From NCBI RefSeq assembly GCF_900496995.4, contig NC_044004.1, forward strand, positions 81,909,538 through 81,973,537: DNA of 64,000 nt, read 5' to 3'. How positions within the stretch are numbered: position 1 is the stretch's first letter; the number at the start of each line of letters is the position of its first letter. The translations under genes and the position numbers were made by a program. The notes under the pieces were generated by a model. The model saw only the letters and a list, made by a program, of their open reading frames with translations. It had not been told where the DNA came from and did not search any database. The stretch comes from Aquila chrysaetos chrysaetos. Lineage: Eukaryota > Chordata > Aves > Accipitriformes > Accipitridae. Positions 14,258 through 49,133 of this stretch are shown here, piece by piece.

Positions 14258-15023
14258 GGCTTCTTGCTTGCTCCAGGTGACAGTAAGACTGAGGGCAGTC
14301 AAACAAGGAACTTAAAAATTAACACGAGGTGCAAAATCAAAGATAAAGAAGCTTTTCTACGCTGCCAGGACAGGGAGAAAGGGCAATGGAGTACAAGCAT
14401 CATGCCATGAATGGGATACTGCACTGACTGTGGACCACTGGCTACTGAAAACCCACAAGTGCAGTAATCACAGAGTATCAGGCTGCTGCTTTTGAGCACA
14501 AGTGTTTTACTAGAACCACATTCTTCCTTGCAACACTTTTACTTCACAAACACAGCTTGCAGGAGGCAGACAGTCACAAAACAGGAGAACACATCTGAAG
14601 ATGCGGGTAGCGTGAGTGTCCCTTAAGAGGCGTGCAGTGGCTCTGCAGCTGAGAGAAAGGAGGCCCCGCTACTTTTTTCCAGCACCACTGACATCCTCCA
14701 CTTGCTCATTAAAAATTACTCTTTGTTGCCGTCACACCTACAACTGCACATCTCCATTCCCATCCTCCTCCTCCCCTTCCTCCTTCCCTCTTACTTCTGA
14801 GCTCTCTATCTGTAGAAAGCCCAACACAATGGAGCCCTGGTCCCAGTCAGCAAGTTGACACCACTAAGGTAACCACAATAGTCCTTGCTAAAAGACAACA
14901 GTACTCACAAGACCAAACTCTAAGCTTGGAAATGTTGTGTCAGAGGAGAAATCGAAGAAGCCTTCAGGGGGGACAAGATTGTGGGCGACGAGATGTACAA
15001 TCAGATGTTACTGTTACTTTTCC

Positions 15024-15043
15024 TTTTTTTTTTTTTTTTTTTT
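15024..15043. repeat. poly(T) tract, 20 nt
   Basis: Uninterrupted run of 20 T in intergenic sequence. Confidence 0.95.
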
Positions 15044-16944
15044 CAACAGAGCTCTCTTTAAAAAGACCCAAATTATGAATGTTCTGTTGGCACCAAAGGC
15101 CGTACGTCACATAGGTCAGAGTTACAGTCCTGCTGCTGCAATGCACTGTCTGCAACTAGTAGAAGAGAGGTAAAAATACGAGCGCTAAAAATAATTTCAG
15201 ATTCAACCCTATGCTGGGTCATAAAGAGCAGAATCAATGCTAGTTTTTGCTCCAGGCAGATTTATGTATAATGACGTTCTTTCAAAACGCTCAGCAGTCA
15301 AGGGAGACAGAAAAATCAGCAAAACCAAATGAGCAGTCCAAGGTCATGAACTCCTATAGTTTTACAGTATCATCCTGAATTTTTAAATAAAATGTGGTAT
15401 TTCTTAAGGGGGGGAAAAAAAAGTGGGGCAAGGGGGAAGTCACTATTGGAAGTTCCTAGGAGTGGATGAACCTAGAGAAAAACAGTAGAGCAGAAAATTT
15501 AATGTTAAGCAACAAACCAAACCACTGCAAGTAAACGTGCAGACTTCACTAAAGGCACCCTCCATTGGTAAGGTCAAATACGAAGTACCTTTAGGGATGC
15601 AACTCTTGGGATGGTAAAACTCGACAGACGGACTCCTCTTCTTAGCGTATGTTGATAGGGAGGGATAACAGCAGCAGATATTAACTGTCATGTGTACTTG
15701 AAGACAAAAAAAAATAATGCATAAACCATTCATTCTGGCATACTTAAGAAACCAAGCTTCTTTTGTAAAAGCATATAGACCATACTGTCCATACATGACT
15801 TCTGAAATAAGTTGCAAAAATTCTATTATTAACTTCTTTAGGAAGAACTAAACACCACCCTTCCCCTGCTGAAGCAGATTTCTGCGCTAGTTTGAAAAAA
15901 GTGAAAAAGGAGAAAAAGAAAACTGATGTTTAATTGTAAATACTTAACATACATAAATATGGAAAGGAACAGAAGGGTGACTTCTCTTGCTATGCGTTCA
16001 AGTCAGGAATTATTAATAAAAGAGCAAAACTCCAAAAGTTAGGCTTTTGCAATTCTGCTCCACTTTCCACAAAACATGAAAAGTCTGAATCATTTATGAT
16101 CTGAATTATTTATAACATGGATAAGTTTTTCACTTAAATGAATTTCAGCAGAAAAATCCAAAACATTTTACCCCGAGTAGGCTGTTGGGGTTTTTCCCCT
16201 TCACATCACAGAAATGGGAATAAAAAAAAAAAAAAAAAAGTGTCCTGACTTTCAGGCAGGATGCCTAGAAGACATTAATTGATCAATTCTTTTCATAGCT
16301 AGGTACCTTAGTTCTCTCTGTTGTGTCACCTTACCCACCTAGTGTGAGAGAGGAGTGGAAAAGTAAATAATAATTTAAAAAATCCTGCAATTGGACTAAA
16401 CATCTGAATACTGCTGAGGTCCACACAGGAGGCACCTGGCATACAGGTAAGTTCCTAGCCTTCCCCCCCCCCCTCCCCTTTCCGCTGCAGTCCCCTGGGA
16501 GGAATTGTCCTTACGCAATTTCCAAGAACCATTATCAAGCCCTTCCCCTCCAGCCCCGAAAGTTTTTCTCTTATCTCGCACTTTTTCCCCTCTGTATTGC
16601 TGCTATCTTTAGTTTGATCACCACTATACCCTCTTCATTGATTTGTAGTAATCCCCTCCATTCACTCACACACCGCCCGAGGAGAGGGATGCCGTCTGCT
16701 GGTGGCTCAGATGCTAATCGGAGTCTCATGGGAGTGAAGGACAGACTTACACTGAGCCTACAGTCTGTACAAGTAAATAATTCCCATTGCTGCTGCACTA
16801 GGCTACATGACAAGTAGCTGCACAGAAATGGTGCTCCATAAACATTCCTCCTATTGTGCTGCTTCTCTACACTGTTCGTATCTAGGATAATTTCATTACG
16901 CTTAATATGCTTTGGTATAATCTCTTGAAAAATATTTTGTCCTT

Positions 16945-16966
16945 CCCCCCCCCCCCCCCCCCCCCC
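16945..16966. repeat. poly(C) tract, 22 nt
   Basis: Uninterrupted run of 22 C in intergenic sequence downstream of LARP7. Confidence 0.95.
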
Positions 16967-17846
16967 GTTGCCTCCTGTTCTCCCTGACTGCAAAGCCACC
17001 ATGGGTATTATACCCACACTACTTTAAAGAATTCAGCAGACATCATGCAGATTCTTTTCTTAGATATCAAAAACATACGAGTGTCACCAAACTTTGATTT
17101 ATTATAACATGTACCATTAAAATACCTACACCAATCCAGTAATTTGATAGCATAGAATTTAAAAATGTTAACCTACCTAAAAATGTTAGCCTATTTTACC
17201 AGTGAAATCTATAGCCACAAATATGCCTAGAGTGTCATTGACAGTTTCCTTCAAGAGACTCCGATGGTATTTTAGGAATGTACTTCTACTTTCAGAATAA
17301 CTTGCTCATCCTTCTATATATAAGGAAGTTACACACTTTTATAAACCTATGTGTTTCTTGCCCTGCAATAAAAAAAAAATAATCACTAAAACAATCTTAC
17401 ATTAATGGAGAGAGCTTTAGTCATACATAAGTTCAACCCTTCGGATCATTCCAATTTTATGTTCAGGTTTGTTTTATTTTTTAAAATATTGCCATGTCTA
17501 CAATACTTTAAAGTGCATTAAGATCACTATCTTTACATGTGAACTACACAACTTTAACACTTATCTGTAAGTGAGAATTACTTCTGGAGCTAGAGTTACC
17601 AGAGTTAACAAACAAAGGTTTTCTTATTTCTTCCCCCGAAGATTCTTCTAAAAAAAAAAAAGGTCTAAATTCAGTTTAGTGTGAACTTCATGCAAGTAGA
17701 TTTTCTTCCAGACTTATCAATGACAGGTTTTCTGACAGTCCTAGCCACTTTAAAATACATGGAAGATTATAGTCATTCTACTATATTTTGGAACAGTCTG
17801 ATAGACTAAGCAGAGGCCTAGAGAGGTTTATATAGCATTAACCAGT

Positions 17847-17852
17847 TTTATT
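17847..17852 (-). terminator. Candidate LARP7 poly(A) signal (distal)
   Basis: AATAAA on the minus strand, about 385 nt past the LARP7 stop codon. A second AATAAA lies nearer the stop at 17916-17921. Which is used cannot be decided from sequence. Confidence 0.5.
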
Positions 17853-17915
17853 ATTTATAGTGTCATAATGCAGACTGAAGAATTAGAGATGCACAACTGA
17901 AAATTTCCCAAGCAT

Positions 17916-17921
17916 TTTATT
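17916..17921 (-). terminator. Candidate LARP7 poly(A) signal (proximal)
   Basis: AATAAA on the minus strand about 316 nt past the LARP7 stop codon. A short 3' UTR of this size would be plausible for the gene. Confidence 0.45.
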
Positions 17922-18236
17922 TCATAACCTAGTATATAAAACTTCAACATACAAAAAAACCCCCAAAATAAAACCAGAAGTGAACTAAAGCAAGATCTCT
18001 TAATACATTTTTTCCAGAAAGCTTTACCTAAAGGCTCAGAAGCAGTAAACATTCAGCCTATTTAGAAATGGGATTCAGAACAATCTTCATACTTGCAGTC
18101 TGCAGAATTATGAATCAAACAGACCAGGTTTTGATGCCGCCTTAAAAACGGTTTAGTTGCCGTAAGCAGTGGTGTTTGTGGGGTTTGTTTTTTTGTTAAA
18201 CACCTAGTTCACTTTCAAGATCACATTCAGTCTTGG

Positions 18237-42771
<24,535 letters not shown>

Positions 42772-45700
42772 TCTGTCAACTGAAAGTTAAATATAACCTT
42801 TGAGAAAAATAAAAAAATTCTTATTTCAAGGAGTAAACATTCTTGTTTTCTCTTACATTAAAAACTTCATGCATCCCCTGTGAGACTACGCGCCATTCAT
42901 TATTTGTAGTGCAGAAAAATACAAAGCATACAGAAGATGAGGAAAATTAGGTCACACAGTAATTGTGTGGTGAAGACTAAGCTGGAACTCATGTCTCATG
43001 GCACCTAGTACTGCCCTTTAGCCACAGAGATTCACTGGAGACAAGTTGGTACCAAACTGCAAGCTTTTAATTTAGAATTTGTACTATTGTGTTAATTCAG
43101 ACTGCCTTGTGAACAGTCTGCCCTCCCCATTAGATTTCTAACAGCAGCTTTTGAATTTCAGCAGCACTCACGGAATTCAGTTCCAATTGCTTTTGCAAGT
43201 TATCAGACAAGCAGCACTATTTAAAAAAAAAAATAAAAATTAAGTGAATTCTTTAAAGCTCTTGTGCAGGTCACAAAGTGTGTTTTAATACATAACTTCC
43301 GCATTACCAGAAAAGCAAGCTACTTGCTAAAGAGAGCTTACAAAAACTAATCTAAAAAGAAGACAATTTCCCTTCCAATAAACACATTTTCTTAGACTTG
43401 AAAAAAAGACAGAAATAATTTGTTCTCCACTCCCCATATCCCCCAGTACAAACCATTAGAAAAAACACACAAAAAACCCACAGCACTATATACTTCAGTA
43501 ATCACCCTTTTATGTAGAAGGCAAAGCAGGAAAGAAAAAAAAGCTGGATTATATAGGAAGACTTCTGAAAAGGCTGGCCAAAGGACCATGCTCAGCAGGC
43601 ATATATCGTAACTCCAGTGGCTGCGAAGAGGTTACACTGACACACATACAGCAGTTGAAGAGCTTGCCGCAAAAAATTTATGGTACGACCTCCAAATAAG
43701 AAGCATCTATTAATCCTTATAAATAAATACAATGTAAAGATATACTTAAACACATAGTTGATGTTCATGGCAGGTCTGGTAATAGTAAGGTTTGGTTTTA
43801 AAAATTGTCTTTGTTCTGTCAAAAATGCAAACCACTCGCTCTTGTCAATTGCCATGGCCCTACCAAAGAGCAGTAATTCAAAATCTTCCAATCTCGTCTT
43901 TGAATACGTTCTAACACATTCTTACTTGCAAGCCCCTGTGGCAACCAGTATGTGCTATACATAAACATTTTTCCTTTCTTTAGTTAGGGCTCTTTCATCA
44001 ACTGCCACTAATTTTAACAGCAAACCAAGTTCTGTCAGAACCTCAGAATCGGGCCCCTAGAAATTAGGCACCAACTAGAGAGAAGCGACTCGAATGTACA
44101 GATTTACTTTGAAAAATGTAAAACCTTTTTAACACATCAATTCTTTTTTTTTGTTCACATTTCAATTCACTGTAGCTAGTCAGCCGTCCTTGAAAACTGC
44201 CAGTCACCACAGTACTTCATTTTACATAAGCAAAACAAAGCTATACTGCCAAAATCAGACAGCTTTTTGAAAATGAAATTAACACAAAAATTAAAGCAAT
44301 TAACGTAGCAATCACCATATGAAAGACTTCTCAGCTCTCTGCCAAGGCAACATAGAAGGAAACGTGAGTACAGTCATCAGAAAGGAAGCCCACCTCTACA
44401 ACAGGATGACAAAAATGGAAATGGTCTTCAAATTATTGTGCAAATCAGGCTTCCTTAGCCGGATATCAGTTTCTCTCCCTGCTGTGAGCTGACCACTCAA
44501 GATAGTGAAAGGTCAACAATTACCTTGAAAAGATAAGCCAGGTAAAACTCTCAACCCAAGCAGAAGTTTAAGCTCCATTCAAGCCCTTCAGCAAGATATT
44601 TATATTAATAATCAGCAGAACAATATACTATTTAGCTGAGGGCTATAGCGAGTTGCACCATTAAAGGTAAAGCATCATTACGGGTTACTTTTAGTGGCTG
44701 AACAGTATTAAATGACCACGCTGACATATAATGAATGTGGCTTATGTACAGCAAAGCTTTATTTTAAGAAGCCACCTAAGTGTTTCATGCATTTTGAGTC
44801 AGTCAGCCTTGGGACTTCCTTCCAGGAGAGAGGTTCTCATTCAACCTTAAAGAAAAACAGCTGGAAGCTGTATTCCAGGATTCCCCTCACTTTGTGCTAC
44901 TTGCTTTAGAAATGAAGCTTTGAGAAAATTACTTTGGAGGAGCTTGGAAATACAGAGTCAGAGCAAATGTCAGCTATGAATCTATAATTACAATCTGTAT
45001 ACAATCTTACATTTAGTAGTGAAATATCCATACCTGAAACAACACTAGATTAAAACTCAGGATTTGAGAAAATACTCTTTGTAAGTAAGCGTGTCAATAA
45101 CTCATAGCACTTGCTTTTTCTGTTGGTATTCTCTTCATTTGCAATTACTCTTGCAAACCTCAACTGATCAGTGAAAGCTGCAATGCCACGGTATAAGATA
45201 TTGCATTTTTGTTGACTTGCCAACTCTTAACACCACCAGCCTCAGAGCTGCAAGCACTATTCTGATAAACAAAATCAGAACAAAGCAAAAGGAGGGTCAA
45301 AACTTCACTCTGTTAAAGCAAAACAGCTGCCATCCCTTAGCTTTCCTCAAATGAAATAAAATCAGTGTCTCTATGTGCAAGAGTGAAACCAGGAAAAAGA
45401 GGGACAATTAAGCAGAAGGAGGGAACTCTAAGAAAGCAAAGATAATGTAAATCAAAATAATACAGGTCCACAGAAACCTATAGTAACTTATCTATACTCT
45501 TTAAAAGGCAAATATTAAACATGTTGGTGCTAACCTGTACACAGCCAAGGTCCAAACCCAACTTCTATTATTAGAAAGATCTATAAAAACATAATCAAAT
45601 TTAACTGTAGTCCAGGATTTGGAATAAACAGGGTTCCAGTTATAAAATATCCTTTATTCTTTTATATTAAGCATTGATGCAAATGCTTGCTTGGGGAATT

Positions 45701-47293
45701 TTAAATAGTAAAATAGGGCAAGGGGGGCTAGCGGGAAGAGAAAGTATCATTCAAAATACTTTCTATACTATGAAAATGTTTCCATATAGTCAGTGACAAA
45801 GCTTCCTCTTCTGGACATTTACTCCAAAATAAAAGCAAGCATTCAGCAAACCTGAAACTACTTTGAGACACATTCTGTAATCCCCCTTGGGTATTCTTAC
45901 TGTAACATACACACAGGCAGAGCTGTAGCAGTTTAAGTTCCTATCCTGCCTTGTAACATCACTGTTTGGAAAGTGACCTAAGAAAAGACAGAAGTTAATA
46001 CATGGGCACCAGCACAATTTTCTTAAGCTAAAACCAGAGAACCTCTGCTTTTTCCCCATTTTAAGCAATGAAACCAATACATCACTTTAAACCTACATTT
46101 AAGGCATTCAAGAGATGTCACGAAACCAGTGTGCTCACACACAGAGAAGGCTTTGCTTCCACGTGACAGTGATCGGTGTTAAGGCTGTTTCCAGACATAG
46201 GCAGACCCCACTGTGTCAGTCCCGCCGTGGTTACCCTTTCCTCTGTCATCACAAGAGGTGGAAAGTGGTTTTTTAATAAAATGCAGGCCCGCACCACAAG
46301 ACTATGATTAGATGGATTCAGCTATATGAACCAACAGTTCACTCACACGAAAAGGGCAGCCCAGCTCTCTCATCTTACTTGCTACACAGCCCACCCTCAG
46401 AGAATATCTCACTCTGGTAAGCCAGTTCAACTCTGTGACCTGAGAAGTTGCTATTTTCTGGTCCTTCCCTGCTAGATGAGTGGGTTAAACCAACTCATTA
46501 AAGAGCTGAATAAGCAGCAGGAATAAGCACTTGGGAGCAGGACAGTGGTGGGTACAAAAGCAAGACATCCTGCTGCCATATTAGCAGCTGCACACACTGC
46601 CCCAGAACCACTGCACAACTGTAGGAGAACCTCATCCTCCTCACCCTTCACAAAAAGGGCAGAAACACAATCTGAAATAGATTTTTCTAGCCTGGACTTA
46701 ATCTTTGCCAGCATAGCACCTGACTAAATCCGGGTTCCCGAAGGTACATTTGCCAGTTGTGCAGGTGTTGACCACTGCAGGTTTCAGCACTGCTGCTGCC
46801 GTTGCTCACTGACCTTGCATGCATAAAATAGTAAACCAGGCACGAACACGCTAGCCCAAAGTCAACCACTCCCCATGTCCCCCCCTCGAGACGGAACGCT
46901 CTCCTCCAACACGAGATGTCAGGTCTTCACGCCGTGTGAAGGCACCCGAGCCAGCACCCGCCACCTGGGGACAGAATCACCACAGGGAGACGCTATGGGA
47001 CAGAAGCTCTTAGAAAGCCTCAGAAAAGCGCCACACACGTCGGCAAAAGCGGGCACCGGGAGGGAACCATGCCCAGGAGCCGGGCACGGGTGGGCTGAGG
47101 ACCGCTACAGACGAGGCCAAGGCACGGTTAAGGGGGACGAGCGGGGTGGGCGACACGCAGAGCGCGACGCCGCCCTGACAAGACGGCTCCCGCCCGCCCG
47201 CCCGCCGCCTGACAGGACCGACCAACCGCCCGGCACGCGCAACCCCCTCAGCCCAACGGCCGCCGCCTCGCCTGGCCGCACGAGGCGCGCCCG

Positions 47294-47303
47294 GCGCATG
47301 CGC
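47294..47303. promoter_or_regulatory. NRF1 site
   Basis: Perfect palindrome GCGCATGCGC inside the CpG island, on the LARP7 side. Confidence 0.75.
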
Positions 47304-47316
47304 CCCGCAACGGAAC

Positions 47317-47332
47317 GGGGGGGGGGGGGGGG
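47317..47332. repeat. poly(G) tract, 16 nt, in the bidirectional promoter
   Basis: Run of 16 G in the LARP7-ZGRF1 CpG island; could form a quadruplex with nearby G runs, or be misassembled. Confidence 0.9.
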
Positions 47333-47443
47333 AGCTGGTAAGGGAGGGGTGGCTATCGGGGGCGGCAGCGCCCCCTGGCGGCGCCGCCGCCGCGCCCGGC
47401 TGCCCCCCCCCCAACCCCCCGCCCCCCGCCGCGCACCACTGAC

Positions 47444-47600
47444 CTGCCGCCGCGCCCGCAGGGGCTCGCCAGGCGACGTCACCGCAGGGACACCGGGCCT
47501 CGCCGGCCGCGCCCGCCTCTCGCAGCGGGCCCTGCCTCCCTCCTCCTCCTCCTCCTCCTCTTCCTCCGTCGCCCCGTCGTCGCCGCCGTCGTCAATCCCG
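47444..47600 (-). other. LARP7: LARP7 noncoding exon 1 (approximate 5' end)
   Basis: On the minus strand a GGCGGCAG/GTCAGT donor ends an exon at 47444, the best donor in the island for joining the LARP7 exon 2 acceptor at 42779. The transcription start is unknown. If it lies upstream of 47653, an ATG there opens a 70-codon frame that stops just after the splice, making an upstream ORF. Confidence 0.5.
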
Positions 47601-47647
47601 GCGCGACGCGCGACCCCCGCAGGGAGAAAAGCCCCGCGGCGCCGCCC

Positions 47648-47657
47648 GCGCATGCGC
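47648..47657. promoter_or_regulatory. NRF1 site
   Basis: Second perfect GCGCATGCGC palindrome, between the two expected start sites. Confidence 0.8.
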
Positions 47658-47718
47658 AGCGCGGCAGCGGGCGCGCCGCCCTCGGCGCACGTGATTTCCT
47701 TCTGGCGGCGGGGCGCGG

Positions 47719-47726
47719 TGACGTCG
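47719..47726 (+). promoter_or_regulatory. CRE-like site
   Basis: TGACGTCG, one base from the full CRE palindrome, about 60 nt upstream of the ZGRF1 exon 1 ATG. CREB/ATF binding is inferred. Confidence 0.5.
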
Positions 47727-47759
47727 CGCGGGCTGCGGCGGGAAGTTTCGAACGCGGGG

Positions 47760-47811
47760 AGGGAGCGCGGTGACAGCGGTCGCCATGATCCTGCGCGCCC
47801 GCCCGGGACAG
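47760..47811 (+). other. ZGRF1: ZGRF1 noncoding exon 1 (approximate 5' end)
   Basis: The exon ends at 47811 (GGGACAG/GTGGGT) and joins the acceptor at 49053. It contains an ATG at 47785 in good context (CGCCATGA) which, after splicing, reads 11 codons and stops, so it is an upstream ORF rather than the start of ZGRF1. Confidence 0.6.
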
Positions 47812-49052
47812 GTGGGTAGGACCGGGGTTTTCGTTGGGGCCCTCAGCCGGAGTGACAGCTCCCGGGGGTCGGCTTACGGCGACGGGTGTCCCCCAGGGGC
47901 GAGGTTCTGCGGCGGGGCGGCGCTCGCTCTAACTCTGGGAAGCCCCCGGACTTGGATCTAACGCCGCCGTGCTGAGGGAAATGTTTGTGGCTGATGGGCT
48001 AAAAAGGGCTTACCGAGCCTGCCTCGGCTGTGTGGGGAAGGTGGATGTAGCAGATCTGTGTGAATGTGTGGTAGCAGCGTTCCTATTCACCCCTGTTCCC
48101 GTGGCGTCCCGTACCGAGTTACAGTTAGCGTTCGCATTCATCCAGCTGCTTTTAATAGCTAAAGGACTAATTCTGTGTCCTTTAAGGGTGTCCATTTCCA
48201 GAGTTTCGCACCTTACTAAACACCGGGAGACTGCCAAGAGGGTGGCAGCCGTCAGAAACAGCGTTAATCTCTCTCCCTTCTTAATATAAACTGTTTCTCA
48301 CTAACCCACAGTGTAAGAGGAGCTGGCAGTCTTACCTTGTCTCTTGTGATCGCGTTCGTTGCAGTGCTGCTAACGGATTGAACTGAGGTCGCAAGTGCAG
48401 CTCTCTAAACGCAGATGCAAATGGCAGTACTGATCAAATATTATAAGCCAGTACGTACAGGAGTAAGTCACAGCTTCTGGAGATGAGTTGCTTTTGTAAT
48501 GATTTGTTCCTGGTTTCATCATCAAGGGCTATTTTAAAAGTTATTGTGATCTAACTTTAAATATGTAGAGGCTTGACTGCATGGGTGGCTGGTTTTGAGA
48601 GTCAGTCGTCTTGAACGTGAATTAAGCATGCATGACCAAGTCCAGAGTCAATAAACTCGTGACAAAATTATTCTGTTAATAGATTCTATGGTATTTTTTT
48701 GCTGCAAGTAAACATGTTTAGGATAATTTGTTAATTCTGAATAGCAATACGATCGCTGGAGTTTTCAGAGTTGCCAGCCATTTGTTTAAATGAGTGAATT
48801 CCCATGAAAGTTAGAAAATATGTTGGCATCTATAAAAAAGCCACTTTTTACCTCTAGCCTTGCTGTTAGATTATCTTTGACGTTTCTCTTCAAAATGCCC
48901 GCATCAGCCGTACCCCACTGTTTTGACATTGTCTTGCATCTAGCTCTCTTCTTTTGAGGGGGAAAAAAAATAATGAACTGACATCTGGGATTTTTTGTTA
49001 ACACATGTCCTTCACAACTCTGGTCGATTCTGAAGATTTCCTTTTCTCTCAG
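47812..49052 (+). other. ZGRF1: ZGRF1 intron 1
   Basis: 1.24 kb, the first part still within the CpG island. No other feature recognised. Confidence 0.65.
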
Positions 49053-49112
49053 GCTGTATGAAGATGTGAATATTTGTGAAACAAGCTGTTGGATGACTGT
49101 TTTGCCAAAGCG
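49053..49112 (+). other. ZGRF1: ZGRF1 exon 2 5' UTR with short upstream ORFs
   Basis: After the acceptor TCTCAG the leader contains ATG AAG ATG TGA (49058-49069) and another ATG at 49093, out of frame with the main start. The second, in weak context, reads across the exon 2-3 junction and overlaps the main CDS. Together with the exon 1 ATG this gives at least three upstream ORF starts. Confidence 0.7.
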
Positions 49113-49133
49113 ATGGCTTCTCAAGAATTTACT
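49113..49133 (+). CDS. ZGRF1: ZGRF1 first coding exon (MASQEFT)
   Basis: Seven codons, then donor GTAAGT. ATG context AAGCGATGG has G at -3 and +4. Human begins MESQEF, so the start is well supported. Confidence 0.93.

Larger units (their letters stand above)
961..17840. other. Intergenic region between the left CpG island and LARP7
   Basis: No exon with recognisable protein similarity or good paired splice sites was found on either strand. The region holds many short chance ORFs, homopolymers (T 4904-4931, C 11516-11534, C 14234-14257, T 15024-15043, A 16222-16239, C 16945-16966), a short duplicated unit around 8937-8959 and an AT-rich stretch at 9064-9121. Moderately GC-rich patches at about 5140-5400, 7000-7700 and 11400-11800 show no gene structure. 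If ANK2 begins in the left CpG island, this is the ANK2-LARP7 spacer; it may hold distal ANK2 promoters or enhancers that cannot be read by eye. Confidence 0.6.
17840..18236 (-). other. LARP7: LARP7 3' UTR (approximate)
   Basis: AT-rich minus-strand sequence between the TAA stop at 18237-18239 and the candidate poly(A) signals. The end is uncertain; AATAAA also occurs further out, at 17098-17103. Confidence 0.5.
42780..47443 (-). other. LARP7: LARP7 intron 1 (5' UTR intron)
   Basis: About 4.7 kb. Mostly AT-rich intron with chance ORFs; the upstream end enters the CpG island. No other gene was recognised. Confidence 0.6.
46890..47960. promoter_or_regulatory. CpG-island bidirectional promoter of LARP7 and ZGRF1
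   Basis: GC- and CpG-rich block between the two divergent genes, with no TATA box seen. Motifs: perfect NRF1 palindromes GCGCATGCGC at 47294-47303 and 47648-47657, CRE-like TGACGTCG at 47719-47726 and its mirror CGACGTCA at 47474-47481, a CACGTG E-box at 47688-47693, and a (TCC)n tract around 47540-47570. A 16-nt G run lies at 47317-47332. The head-to-head arrangement is the same in human. Housekeeping, NRF1-driven expression is inferred. Confidence 0.85.

Noticed and set aside
46875..47819. 314-codon plus-strand open frame in the CpG island
   Set aside because: Arg/Pro/Ala-rich low-complexity frame caused by GC-rich DNA; it overlaps the promoter and the opposite-strand LARP7 exon 1.
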